Assembly: GCA_945874665.1 (NCBI GenBank) | Contig: CAMCHJ010000014.1 | Coordinates: 1-50,391 of the forward strand | Length of the DNA stretch: 50,391 bases | Direction: 5' to 3' | Origin: Chitinophaga pinensis | GTDB taxonomy: Bacteria > Bacteroidota > Bacteroidia > UBA7662 | Part shown: positions 8,479 through 15,964 of the stretch, in pieces | How the letters are laid out: each line of letters opens with the position of its first letter | How positions within the stretch are numbered: the first letter of the stretch is position 1 | Notes under the pieces: model-generated | Told to the model about the DNA's origin: nothing | What the model saw: only the letters and a program-made list of their open reading frames with translations | Databases searched by the model: none | Made by a program: the position numbers and the translations under genes

Positions 8479-10002
8479 ATGCAAAAGATCATTATCCTCG
8501 ATTTTGGCTCGCAATACACCCAATTAATTGCCCGCAGGGTGCGCGAACAACATGTTTACTGCGAAATTCATCCGTTCAACAAAATTCCAGCGATGGACGA
8601 AAACGTGAAAGGCGTCATTCTTTCCGGTAGTCCGTTCAGTACCCACGACGCTTCTTCCCCCAATCCTGATTTGAGTGCCTTGCTAAGCAGTCGCCCAGTT
8701 TTAGGTGTGTGCTACGGTGCCCAGTTGCTTACCAAGCAATATAGGGGCAGCGTAATGCCAAGCAAAATCAGAGAGTATGGTCGCGCTAACATCAGCCACC
8801 TAGCAGCCAATCCGCTGCTCAAAGGCATCTCGGTTGGCAGTCAAGTTTGGATGTCGCACGGCGATACCATCGAAATTTTGCCTGAAAACGCCACCTTATT
8901 GGCCAGCACTTCAGCGGTAACCAACGCTGCTTTCAAATTTAACGACAAGCCTGTTTACGGCATTCAATTCCATCCCGAAGTTACACACAGCACCGATGGC
9001 AAGCAATTGGTTAAAAATTTCTTGGTAGATATTTGCGGTTGCGCGCAAGATTGGACACCGGATAGCTTCATAGAAAGCACCGTGGCTAATTTAAAGGCAC
9101 AAATTGGCAACGATCAAGTGGTATTAGGACTGAGTGGCGGGGTAGATTCATCGGTGGCGGCAGTGTTGATCGCCAAAGCCATTGGTAAAAACTTACATTG
9201 CATTTTTGTTGACAATGGTTTGTTGCGCAAGGATGAGTTCGGCAAGGTCATCGATATTTACAAGGCCCTTGATTTAAACGTCACAGGTGTAGATGCCAAG
9301 GCTGATTTTTACAGCGCCTTGCATGGTCTTTCGGAGCCTGAAGCCAAGCGCAAAGCCATTGGCCGCACCTTTATTGAGGTGTTCGACCGCGAGGCACACC
9401 GCATTAGCAATGTGAATTGGTTGGGACAAGGCACCATTTACCCCGACGTTATTGAGTCGGTTTCAGTAAACGGTCCTTCTGTCACCATCAAATCGCACCA
9501 CAACGTAGGTGGCTTGCCTGACAAAATGAAACTAAAGCTTGTAGAACCGCTCAGAACCCTGTTTAAGGACGAAGTGCGCGAGGTTGGCCGGGCATTGGGC
9601 ATTCCTGAAGACATACTCGGCCGGCACCCTTTTCCTGGTCCCGGACTCGGCATCCGCATTTTAGGCGACATCACTCCCGAAAAAGTGCGTATCTTGCAAG
9701 AAGCTGACGATATTTTCATTGAAAATTTGCGCGAGGCAGGCTTGTACAACAAGGTTTGGCAAGCAGGCACCATCTTTTTGCCGATACAAAGTGTAGGCGT
9801 GATGGGCGACGAACGTACTTATGAACATGTGGTGGCGCTGCGTGCTGTAGAAAGCTTAGATGGCATGACGGCCGATTGGTGTCATTTGCCTTATGAGTTT
9901 CTGGCCAAAGTATCAAACGAGATCATTAACAAAGTAAAAGGAATCAATCGTGTTGTATATGACATCAGTTCAAAACCGCCAGCTACTATCGAGTGGGAGT
10001 AG
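8479..10002 (+). CDS. guaA: GMP synthase (glutamine-hydrolysing)
   Basis: A 507-residue GuaA that makes GMP from XMP, glutamine and ATP in purine synthesis. The class I glutaminase has Cys78 in GVCYGAQLL and His165/Glu167 in FHPEVTHS. The ATP-pyrophosphatase has the PP-loop SGGVDSS at 219-225. The C-terminal dimerisation domain ends PPATIEWE, the standard GuaA ending. I use ATG 8479 ([15 protein letters not shown]) because the family starts here; earlier in-frame starts lie upstream of the -7 box. The last 44 nt overlap the following lipoprotein gene in another frame. Confidence 0.95.
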   Translation: MQKIIILDFGSQYTQLIARRVREQHVYCEIHPFNKIPAMDENVKGVILSGSPFSTHDASSPNPDLSALLSSRPVLGVCYGAQLLTKQYRGSVMPSKIREYGRANISHLAANPLLKGISVGSQVWMSHGDTIEILPENATLLASTSAVTNAAFKFNDKPVYGIQFHPEVTHSTDGKQLVKNFLVDICGCAQDWTPDSFIESTVANLKAQIGNDQVVLGLSGGVDSSVAAVLIAKAIGKNLHCIFVDNGLLRKDEFGKVIDIYKALDLNVTGVDAKADFYSALHGLSEPEAKRKAIGRTFIEVFDREAHRISNVNWLGQGTIYPDVIESVSVNGPSVTIKSHHNVGGLPDKMKLKLVEPLRTLFKDEVREVGRALGIPEDILGRHPFPGPGLGIRILGDITPEKVRILQEADDIFIENLREAGLYNKVWQAGTIFLPIQSVGVMGDERTYEHVVALRAVESLDGMTADWCHLPYEFLAKVSNEIINKVKGINRVVYDISSKPPATIEWE

Positions 10003-10261
10003 GTGGCTGCTCGTGGCACTGTTGGTGTTTACGTTAAGTTGTAAATCTAAAAAGCCTGTCACACCGCCTTTCCAGCCGCCAACCAGTTCGTCTGATATGC
10101 ATGAAGGCGCATCTAATCAAGGCAAAAGCCTTCCCCAAATGGCAATTGTGGCCGATCCCTTCCGGGTCGGTCTTTTTTTTCCAGTCACCCTAGATCTCCA
10201 AGGCAATGCACAATTGACAGACGCTGAAGAAGCCTCGCTTCAACATCCAGTCAAGCCATAA
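9959..10261 (+). CDS. Small lipoprotein of unknown function
   Basis: A 100-residue reading frame with a lipoprotein signal: a hydrophobic stretch [10 protein letters not shown] followed by the lipobox LSC near residue 28. The rest is proline/serine-rich and low in recognisable structure. ATG 9959 is preferred over GTG 9950. Both lie inside the end of guaA, giving a 44-nt overlap in a different frame. Unrecognised and possibly lineage-specific. Its place between guaA and the RNA methyltransferase on the same strand suggests cotranscription. Confidence 0.55.
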   Translation: MTSVQNRQLLSSGSRWLLVALLVFTLSCKSKKPVTPPFQPPTSSSDMHEGASNQGKSLPQMAIVADPFRVGLFFPVTLDLQGNAQLTDAEEASLQHPVKP

Positions 10262-10304
10262 GCAGATTCATTCAATATCAATAACCACAACTTAACCTCC
10301 TTCC

Positions 10305-11495
10305 ATGATTGCAGAAGTGCGCATGAAACAAGCTTTGCAGGCACTGCAGGCTTACCAACCTGATAAAGACCTCAATGTCTTTATCAAATCCCATCTCAAA
10401 CAGTTTCCGAAGATGGGTAGTCGCGACCGCCGAGAGGTGAGTAGCCTCATATACGATGCCATCCGCGTAAAACAGCTTTTTACTGAAGCCGATGTAAAGC
10501 AACGGGTTTGGCTGGGGCAATTACTTTGCGATACGGCCACGACCGATTTTGTGCATTATTGGACAGAGCAAATTACAGGCAAGCCCTTGCCTGATTTAAC
10601 AGACTTAACGAGCAAGCTTGCTTGGTTAAGTACGATAGGATTTACTTCCAATTGGTCGGGCTTCTTTCCGCTTTCTGAAAAAGTAAGCTCAAGCATTGAT
10701 ATTCAGTCGTTTTACGCCTCCCACCTCATGCATCCAATTACCTGGATTCGGGTCAAGACACGTGCTTTGCAAGCTTTCTTGAAAGAGCTCGAAGCCAAAG
10801 GTATCAAATACAAGCAACACGAATTATTGACAACGGCCTTTGCTTTTCCGGCGGCTACCAAGCTAGACCAGCTGCAGCATTGGCAAAGTGGTGCCATTGA
10901 GGTGCAAGATTTAGCATCGCAAATGACGGCGGCTCTTTTCCAGCCTCAAAAAGGCGAAAGCTGGCTCGATGCCTGCGCTGGTTCAGGTGGCAAAAGCTTG
11001 ATGTTACTCGATCAGTTGTCGGATGTACGATTATTTGTATGTGACATCCGCGAAGAGGCCTTGACCCGTTTGCACGAACGCTTTAAGCGCGCTGGCATTC
11101 GCTCTTACAGCCGTACGCAAGCCGACTTAACCCAGCCACAACCGTTGGCCAATACGGGCAGCTTCCCACAGCAATTTGATGTAGTACTCGCCGATGTTCC
11201 CTGTTCGGGCTCGGGCACTTGGAGCGCTACACCCGAAATGCTCATCAGCCAGCATCAGCTTAACATCCAAGCTTTTGCAGATCGGCAGTTGGCCATTACG
11301 AGCAACCTCGTTCCTTCGATTAAGCCAGGTGGCCGCTTAATTTATCTTACTTGTTCGGTTTACACACAGGAAAACGAAGATTTGGTGGCGACGCTTGTGA
11401 GCAAGCACGGACTCAAATTGGTAGAGCAGCAGTATTTTCAGGCCTCCTCAGCAGGCGGTGATGTACTTTTTGGAGCGGTATTGATGAAGCCGTAA
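10305..11495 (+). CDS. RsmB/NOP2-family RNA m5C methyltransferase
   Basis: A 396-residue SAM-dependent RNA cytosine-5 methyltransferase. The SAM-binding motif is DACAGSGGKSLMLL near residue 223. Motif IV is DVPCSGSGTW near residue 301, and the catalytic cysteine of motif VI is in LTCSVYTQEN near residue 347; both cysteines of the family are present. The N-terminal 120 residues are helical and hold a SRDRREVSSLIYDAIR segment like the NusB-related part of RsmB. E. coli RsmB modifies 16S rRNA C967 and is slightly longer. I infer an rRNA substrate but not the exact site. Confidence 0.8.
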   Translation: MIAEVRMKQALQALQAYQPDKDLNVFIKSHLKQFPKMGSRDRREVSSLIYDAIRVKQLFTEADVKQRVWLGQLLCDTATTDFVHYWTEQITGKPLPDLTDLTSKLAWLSTIGFTSNWSGFFPLSEKVSSSIDIQSFYASHLMHPITWIRVKTRALQAFLKELEAKGIKYKQHELLTTAFAFPAATKLDQLQHWQSGAIEVQDLASQMTAALFQPQKGESWLDACAGSGGKSLMLLDQLSDVRLFVCDIREEALTRLHERFKRAGIRSYSRTQADLTQPQPLANTGSFPQQFDVVLADVPCSGSGTWSATPEMLISQHQLNIQAFADRQLAITSNLVPSIKPGGRLIYLTCSVYTQENEDLVATLVSKHGLKLVEQQYFQASSAGGDVLFGAVLMKP

Positions 11496-11520
11496 ACCCA
11501 GCCAAAAATCGTTAATGATC

Positions 11521-11556
11521 AAAAGGTGCATGTAGTTAGTCTGCCTGCACCTTTTT
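11521..11556 (+). terminator. Intrinsic terminator of the RsmB-like gene
   Basis: AAAAGGTGCA (11521-11530) pairs perfectly with TGCACCTTTT (11546-11555) across a 15-nt loop and runs into a T tract. The hairpin covers the stop codon and last codons of the convergent PLP-enzyme gene, so its right arm is also coding sequence. Confidence 0.7.
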
Positions 11557-12774
11557 TAATGCCTGCTCTATGTCTGCGATCAAATCGGCCGCATGCTCAA
11601 TACCTACAGACAACCGAATAAGTCCTGGTCTGATGCCATAAGCCAAGCGTATCGACTCGGCCACATTGCTATGTGTGGTGGTAGGAGGATGTGTAGCCAG
11701 ACTCTCAGTGCCACCCAAACTCACAGCCAGTTTTATGAGCTGAATGTTGTTCAAAAACGCGTAGGCAGCTGCTTGACCGCCTTTAAGCTCGATGCCAATG
11801 GTGGCGCCTGACCCACTGCACTGTCGCGCATAAATAGCTTCCTGCCGCTTGTAACCAGGGTAATGCAGTTGCTCTATTTTTGGATGGCTTTCAAGGAAGT
11901 TTAAAATGGCACGGGCATTGGCCTCGGCAGCACGCATGCGTAAATCGAGGGTTTCGAGACTGCGGGTGAGGAGCCAAGCGGTATGCGGTCCCGCCATGTT
12001 ACCCAAACTACTGCGTATTTTTTTGATTTTTTGGATGTAGGTTTGGCTGCCAATGGCAGCGCCGGCTAGTAAATCACTGTGGCCACCGATGTACTTCGTG
12101 CCTGAATATACTACCACATCAGCGCCTAATTTTAGGGGTTGCTGAAAAATGGGACCTAAATAAGTATTGTCGGCTACTACCACAGCTGCACCACCTGCGG
12201 CACGAATGTGATTGCGCACGGCCATCACCACCTCAAAATCGATAAGGGTGTTTGTTGGATTGCTTGGCGTTTCAACGTAAAGCATGGCAATACGCGCGGT
12301 TTCACCGCTTTTTTCAAGTCTTGCGATGATGTCTTCGGCTGTTTCTGCGGGTGCGTAACTCAGCAGCGTAACGCCCCAATGGGCTAAAATATCTCTGAAA
12401 AAGTGGTCAGTACCACCGTAAAGGGGTTCACTGTGTAAAATCACATCGCCGGGCTTCAACATCGACATGGCTGTGGCACTGATGGCTGCCATGCCGCTTT
12501 CAAACAGGGCAGCAGCCTCTCCACCGTCGTAAATGGTAAGCCGTTGTTCGGCGAGTTGCAAATTTGGGGTGTTGAGTCGACTGTAAATAAAGCCAGGTTG
12601 ACCTGCCTCAGCTGCGCGTTTTCCTTGCGACACCTCGAAAAAACGAGCGGCTTGTTCGGCCGATTCAAAGGTATAGGTGGAGCTGTGGTGCAATGGCATT
12701 TTTACCGCACCATGATACTGTGATGGCTCATAAAAACCATCAATAATGCTGGTTTGTGGGTGGTGGTTCGACAT
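11536..12774 (-). CDS. Trans-sulfuration-type PLP enzyme (Cys/Met metabolism family)
   Basis: A 412-residue member of the cystathionine gamma-synthase / methionine gamma-lyase family. The PLP lysine is in YSGTKYIGGHSD near residue 225. Other family marks are the N-terminal YSRLNTPN, FESGMAAISA, VETPSNPTN, and the late SLGGTESLATHP segment. These enzymes act on O-acylhomoserine, cystathionine, homocysteine or methionine. The reaction cannot be chosen from sequence; the TESLATHP and GMAAI segments are shared by lyases and sulfhydrylases. Cytoplasmic. It lies 46 nt downstream of marR, beyond a hairpin. A TAGGTTTT sequence beside that hairpin could be its own weak -7 box. Confidence 0.8.
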   Translation of the reverse strand: MSNHHPQTSIIDGFYEPSQYHGAVKMPLHHSSTYTFESAEQAARFFEVSQGKRAAEAGQPGFIYSRLNTPNLQLAEQRLTIYDGGEAAALFESGMAAISATAMSMLKPGDVILHSEPLYGGTDHFFRDILAHWGVTLLSYAPAETAEDIIARLEKSGETARIAMLYVETPSNPTNTLIDFEVVMAVRNHIRAAGGAAVVVADNTYLGPIFQQPLKLGADVVVYSGTKYIGGHSDLLAGAAIGSQTYIQKIKKIRSSLGNMAGPHTAWLLTRSLETLDLRMRAAEANARAILNFLESHPKIEQLHYPGYKRQEAIYARQCSGSGATIGIELKGGQAAAYAFLNNIQLIKLAVSLGGTESLATHPPTTTHSNVAESIRLAYGIRPGLIRLSVGIEHAADLIADIEQALKKVQAD

Positions 12775-12793
12775 GCTGCAAGTTACAAAAACC

Positions 12794-12831
12794 TACGCAG
12801 CTGTGATGCTAATCAACGCCTTAGCTGCGTA
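12794..12831 (-). terminator. Hairpin at the end of marR
   Basis: TACGCAGCT (12794-12802) and AGCTGCGTA (12823-12831) form a perfect 9-bp stem with a 20-nt loop that includes the marR stop codon. On the minus strand it is followed by GGTTTTTG, so it can act as the marR terminator. The downstream PLP gene starts about 20 nt later. Confidence 0.55.
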
Positions 12832-13273
12832 ATTTATCTAGGAGCAAGCTGAGTTGCGCGGCTTCCTCAGCACTTAAAGCGGATAGTTGGTTATCCATCG
12901 AAAGCTCCAATTTTTTGAGCTTATTCAGCAGTGAAATCCCTTTTTGGGTAATCTGAACATCTACCAAACGTTTGTCGGCAGGGCACAAGCCTTTGGAAAC
13001 TAATTCTTTGGCAATCATGCGGTCGACAATGCGGCTAACATCCGACATTTTATCGATCATTCGAATGCGAATTTCCTGGGTAGAAAGTGGCTCAGGGTGA
13101 CTGCCTCGCAAAATTCGCAGCACGTTGTATTGCTGCATGGTGATGTCGTAGGGCTCCACCAATTGCTTCAGTTTTTCAGTGAGCCAATTGTAGGTAAACA
13201 GAATATTCACGCCCACTTTTTGGTAGTCGTTTCTGAATGCTTTATTCTGCTTTATATCTTCTTTGATACCCAT
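12821..13273 (-). CDS. MarR-family transcriptional regulator
   Basis: A 150-residue winged-helix repressor. The DNA-binding part is TMQQYNVLRILRG...LSTQEIRIRMIDKMSDVSRIVDRMI near residues 45-100, followed by the wing residues KGLCPADKRLVDVQIT. The start is ATG 13273 (MGIKEDIKQNKAF). A longer frame from a TTG would begin inside the palindrome and upstream of the -7 box. MarR genes paired with yceI, as here, are common in Bacteroidota. Ligand and targets are unknown. The 36-bp palindrome over its promoter suggests strong autoregulation. Confidence 0.85.
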   Translation of the reverse strand: MGIKEDIKQNKAFRNDYQKVGVNILFTYNWLTEKLKQLVEPYDITMQQYNVLRILRGSHPEPLSTQEIRIRMIDKMSDVSRIVDRMIAKELVSKGLCPADKRLVDVQITQKGISLLNKLKKLELSMDNQLSALSAEEAAQLSLLLDKLRS

Positions 13274-13278
13274 CGAAA

Positions 13279-13320
13279 CAAAAATACGTCGTGCTTGCAA
13301 CAAATTGCAAACACGACGTA
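13279..13320 (-). promoter_or_regulatory. marR promoter with superimposed 36-bp palindrome (likely operator)
   Basis: Two 16-bp arms, 13285-13300 and 13305-13320, form an inverted repeat with one mismatch and a 4-nt spacer. On the minus strand the -7 box TATTTTTG (13279-13286) shares its TA with the outer end of one arm. A TTTG (13308-13311) in the other arm sits 21 nt upstream, the usual -33 distance. The palindrome thus covers the core promoter, as an autorepressor operator would. It is also followed by T residues on the minus strand, so it could end the yceI transcript. The marR ATG is 5 nt past the -7 box. Confidence 0.65.
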
Positions 13321-13337
13321 AAATATATGTGCTGTTA

Positions 13338-13949
13338 TTAACCTTTTTTTACCATTTGGATGTTGCAAAGGATTTCTACGTCCTTACCAACTACTGCGCC
13401 GCCTGCCTCAGTTACGCTGTTCCACATCAAGCCGTAGTCTAAGCGATTGATGCTTCCTTTAGCTTTAAAGCCAGCTTTAACATTGCCATAGGGGTCCTTT
13501 ACAGTGCCGCCATAAGTTACTTGAAAGGTGATTGGCTTGGTTACATCGCGAACGGTTAAGTTGCCCTTGAGTTCATACTTGTTACCGCTTACTTTTTTGA
13601 AGCTGCTGCTTACAAAAGTCATCTTACCAAACTTCGCTGCGTTAAAGAAGTCGTCGCTCTTTAAGTGGTTGTCGCGCATTTCATTGTCGGTGTTGATGGT
13701 GGCCACGTCAACGCTGAAACTGATTTTTGCATCGCTAAAATCTTCTTTTTCAGACGTCATGCTGCCATCAAATACCCTGAATGAACCATCAACCTCTGAG
13801 ATAACGAGGTGGGTTACGGTGAATTTTACATTCGAATGTACAGCGTCAACCGCCCAGCTGCTTGCTGCGGGTGCTTTATCGGTGGCTGGTTTAAAGGAGA
13901 GGAGGGTGGTAGCTGCTACCAAGGCTCCAAGAGTGAAGATTTTTTTCAT
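13338..13949 (-). CDS. YceI-family periplasmic protein
   Basis: A 203-residue exported protein with a signal peptide (MKKIFTLGALVAATTLLSF) and a YceI lipocalin-like beta barrel: WAVDAVHSNVKFTVTHL at the start, DNEMRDNHLKSDDFF in the middle (the DxHLKSxDFF signature), and LTVRDVTKPITF towards the end. YceI proteins bind polyisoprenoid or other amphiphilic ligands in the periplasm; many are induced by stress or acid. The downstream marR gene is 64 nt away and probably controls it. A 12-bp palindrome lies 29 nt upstream of the start. Confidence 0.9.
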   Translation of the reverse strand: MKKIFTLGALVAATTLLSFKPATDKAPAASSWAVDAVHSNVKFTVTHLVISEVDGSFRVFDGSMTSEKEDFSDAKISFSVDVATINTDNEMRDNHLKSDDFFNAAKFGKMTFVSSSFKKVSGNKYELKGNLTVRDVTKPITFQVTYGGTVKDPYGNVKAGFKAKGSINRLDYGLMWNSVTEAGGAVVGKDVEILCNIQMVKKG

Positions 13950-13977
13950 TTTTTTATTTGTTTAGGATGTAATGTTA

Positions 13978-13989
13978 ATGTTTAAACAT
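13978..13989. promoter_or_regulatory. 12-bp palindrome upstream of yceI
   Basis: ATGTTTAAACAT is a perfect palindrome 29 nt upstream of the yceI ATG. An AAACTTTG (minus strand, 13990-13997), one mismatch from the -7 consensus, lies next to it, so the palindrome would cover the transcription start. A site for the adjacent MarR protein is possible, but its sequence differs from the marR palindrome. Confidence 0.3.
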
Positions 13990-14053
13990 CAAAGTTTCAA
14001 CATTGATTTTAAATAAAGTTACTATTGTTGATAATGTGCTGATTTTAAATCAA

Positions 14054-14530
14054 TTAAAAATTGGCTGAATGCCCTTTATAATTGCGTATATAGACTAATA
14101 AGCGCGCCTCTGCACAAACTTCACCAGCTGTATTTATCGCTTCGGCAGTCATCCATTTTTGAAATCGGCCCTCCGCCGCTAAAGAGGCTTCGGCTTCCGC
14201 TAGGTCTGCATCGGTAATGGTAAAATGAATCGTCAAACGACTTGCTGCTGGCTTTTTATAGTCTATTTCGGCACTTTTTAACCAAGCTTCTAGCTTTTGT
14301 CCTCTGTGTGCAAAAACCTGCCAAAACATCAAAGGAAACCAAGGATCGAATGCACTAAAAATGGTGCCTCCAAAAATGGTGCGTTGCAAATTGCGATTAA
14401 GGATGGAGGGCTTGACGCTTACCGTGCAGTTTTTAAAGTCTGCACGCATGCTTTTAACCCATACCCTGCTAAACAACAACGCGGGAAAAATGCGCAGCAT
14501 CCACTTTACTTGCCAAGCCGATAGTTTCAT
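14054..14530 (-). CDS. DUF4442 hotdog-fold protein (putative thioesterase)
   Basis: A 158-residue protein of the DUF4442/YiiD-like hotdog family. The segments VWVKSMRADFKNCTVSV, NRNLQRTIFGGTIFSAFDP (the helix with the GGT/S-type hotdog motif) and KSAEIDYKKPA are typical. Such proteins probably hydrolyse or bind acyl-CoA or acyl-ACP thioesters; no activity can be assigned here. It follows the phosphatase gene by 18 nt on the same strand and is probably cotranscribed with it. No signal peptide. Confidence 0.75.
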   Translation of the reverse strand: MKLSAWQVKWMLRIFPALLFSRVWVKSMRADFKNCTVSVKPSILNRNLQRTIFGGTIFSAFDPWFPLMFWQVFAHRGQKLEAWLKSAEIDYKKPAASRLTIHFTITDADLAEAEASLAAEGRFQKWMTAEAINTAGEVCAEARLLVYIRNYKGHSANF

Positions 14531-14548
14531 AGCGCTAAGGTAGTGACT

Positions 14549-15856
14549 TTAGGGCTGCTGCGCGATGGTGTAGCTGAAGAGCTCTAGTCCGTTGCTGTCG
14601 AAATTCCTCAAAAGTAACTGTCGAGCTTTGCGCGTGCCACTCACTTCTAAGGTGGTGTAGTTGCGCTGAAGCACCAAACTGCCAGCAATGCGGTTGCGGT
14701 TGTGCTCATTGTCGCGGTTGTTGCCCGCTTTGCTGCTCAGGGGTGATGCCGTGATGTCGTGCATTACAATTCCCTGTAATTCGATCTTGCTGATTTCGCT
14801 GTGATGGCGGTCGCCCGTAGCAAAAACCACATTTTTGATACCTTCGGCTGCAATCCGATCGAGCAAGCGCTGGCGCTCGCAGGGAAATTGGGCGTAGTTT
14901 TCGTAGAGGGCTTCACTGTTGAGGACTTGACTGCCCACCGCGACAATTTTGAAACTGGCATTGCTGTATTTGAGGGCATTGATGAGCCAGTTGATCTGAG
15001 CCTCGCCCAGCATTTCACGTGCACAACTGTCATTGAGCTGCTCTGAGGTACGGTGGTAGCGGTTGTCGAGTAAAAAGAAATCTACATCATTAAAGCGAAA
15101 TGCACCTGTGATGCCTGCTGACTCAGGTAGCCCATAGCCGTTGTTGGCCCAAAAAAGTTTAAAAGCATCTAAGCTGTGCTGCTTTTGTACCCAGCTGCCG
15201 TTGGCGTCGTTGGGACCAAAATCATGATCGTCCCAGATGGCGTAATTCGGACAACTGGCCAGCAGCCGCTGCATTTCGGGCAGCTGGCGGGTATGGCTGT
15301 AGCGATGCATGATGCCAGCGCGTGTGCTCCAATCCACTTCACGTAGGTAGGTGTTGTCGCCGAGCCAAAGCATCATATCCGGCTGTGCATCAGCCATTTT
15401 TTCGAAAATAAGATAATCCCCACCGTAAGGTTCGCCAGGCCGGTCGTAGGTGCTTTCGCTCACATACGCACAGCTGCCCATTGCAATTTTAAAAGCAGGC
15501 GGTTCAGAACGCCATTGCCACAGCGCTTGTGTTTTAAATTCGTAGGGCTTGTCTTTGCCATGCATTTTGGCCATTACTATAAAGCGGTATTCGTAGGTAG
15601 TGCCAGGCTCGAGGTTGCTAATGAGGTACAATGCCGTGTAACTATCGGTGGCTTTGGTAAGCTTGGTGCCTGCATTTTTCCATTTTTCAGTGCCTTTTAC
15701 CCTGTATTCGAGCTGTACTGCATCCTGTTTTTGTGTTTGAAGCCAGATGGCTACTTCGCGGTGTTCGGCATAACCGAGCATAGGGCCAGAGCGCAATTGT
15801 GCTGAACTGATTTCAAAAACAAAAAGGCCAAGTGTTAAAAGTAAAAGCTTTTTCAT
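14549..15856 (-). CDS. PhoD-like metallophosphatase
   Basis: A 435-residue exported protein with signal peptide MKKLLLLTLGLFVFEISSAQ. An N-terminal fibronectin-like domain (about 20-120, LEPGTTYEYRF) precedes the metallophosphatase domain with MGSCAY, LWLGDNTYLREVDW, AIWDDHDFGPNDANG and ATGDRHHSEI. These match the alkaline phosphatase D (PhoD) arrangement, in which Asp, Asn and His residues hold iron and calcium ions. It likely releases phosphate from phosphoesters or teichoic/phospholipid-type diesters in the periplasm or outside. It is the first gene of a pair with the DUF4442 gene and is divergent from ftcD. Confidence 0.85.
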   Translation of the reverse strand: MKKLLLLTLGLFVFEISSAQLRSGPMLGYAEHREVAIWLQTQKQDAVQLEYRVKGTEKWKNAGTKLTKATDSYTALYLISNLEPGTTYEYRFIVMAKMHGKDKPYEFKTQALWQWRSEPPAFKIAMGSCAYVSESTYDRPGEPYGGDYLIFEKMADAQPDMMLWLGDNTYLREVDWSTRAGIMHRYSHTRQLPEMQRLLASCPNYAIWDDHDFGPNDANGSWVQKQHSLDAFKLFWANNGYGLPESAGITGAFRFNDVDFFLLDNRYHRTSEQLNDSCAREMLGEAQINWLINALKYSNASFKIVAVGSQVLNSEALYENYAQFPCERQRLLDRIAAEGIKNVVFATGDRHHSEISKIELQGIVMHDITASPLSSKAGNNRDNEHNRNRIAGSLVLQRNYTTLEVSGTRKARQLLLRNFDSNGLELFSYTIAQQP

Positions 15857-15860
15857 GTTT

Positions 15861-15868
15861 CAAAAATA
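15861..15868 (-). promoter_or_regulatory. -7 box of the PhoD-like gene
   Basis: TATTTTTG on the minus strand matches TAnnTTTG exactly and is separated from the ATG at 15856 by only AAAC. This predicts a leaderless message or a leader of a few nt. Confidence 0.5.
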
Positions 15869-15952
15869 GCCATTGGCCACTGTTTTGATGTTTTGTAGTT
15901 GTTTTATTTAAAAGGAAGGTCTAGAGACTTCATCTCAAAATAAACGAATATG

Positions 15953-15960
15953 TATCTTTG
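15953..15960 (+). promoter_or_regulatory. ftcD -7 box
   Basis: TATCTTTG matches TAnnTTTG exactly and ends 4 nt before the ftcD ATG (15965), with TTTC between. This again predicts a start of transcription at or within a few nt of the ATG. Confidence 0.55.
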
Positions 15961-15964
15961 TTTC

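Noticed and set aside
12775-12820. Possible riboswitch before the trans-sulfuration enzyme
   Set aside because: Only 46 nt separate it from marR, and the sole structure is the marR hairpin. There is no room for a known SAM riboswitch.
13303-13303. TTG start giving a ten-residue longer MarR
   Set aside because: It would start inside the palindrome and upstream of the -7 box, so it could not be in the mRNA made from that promoter.
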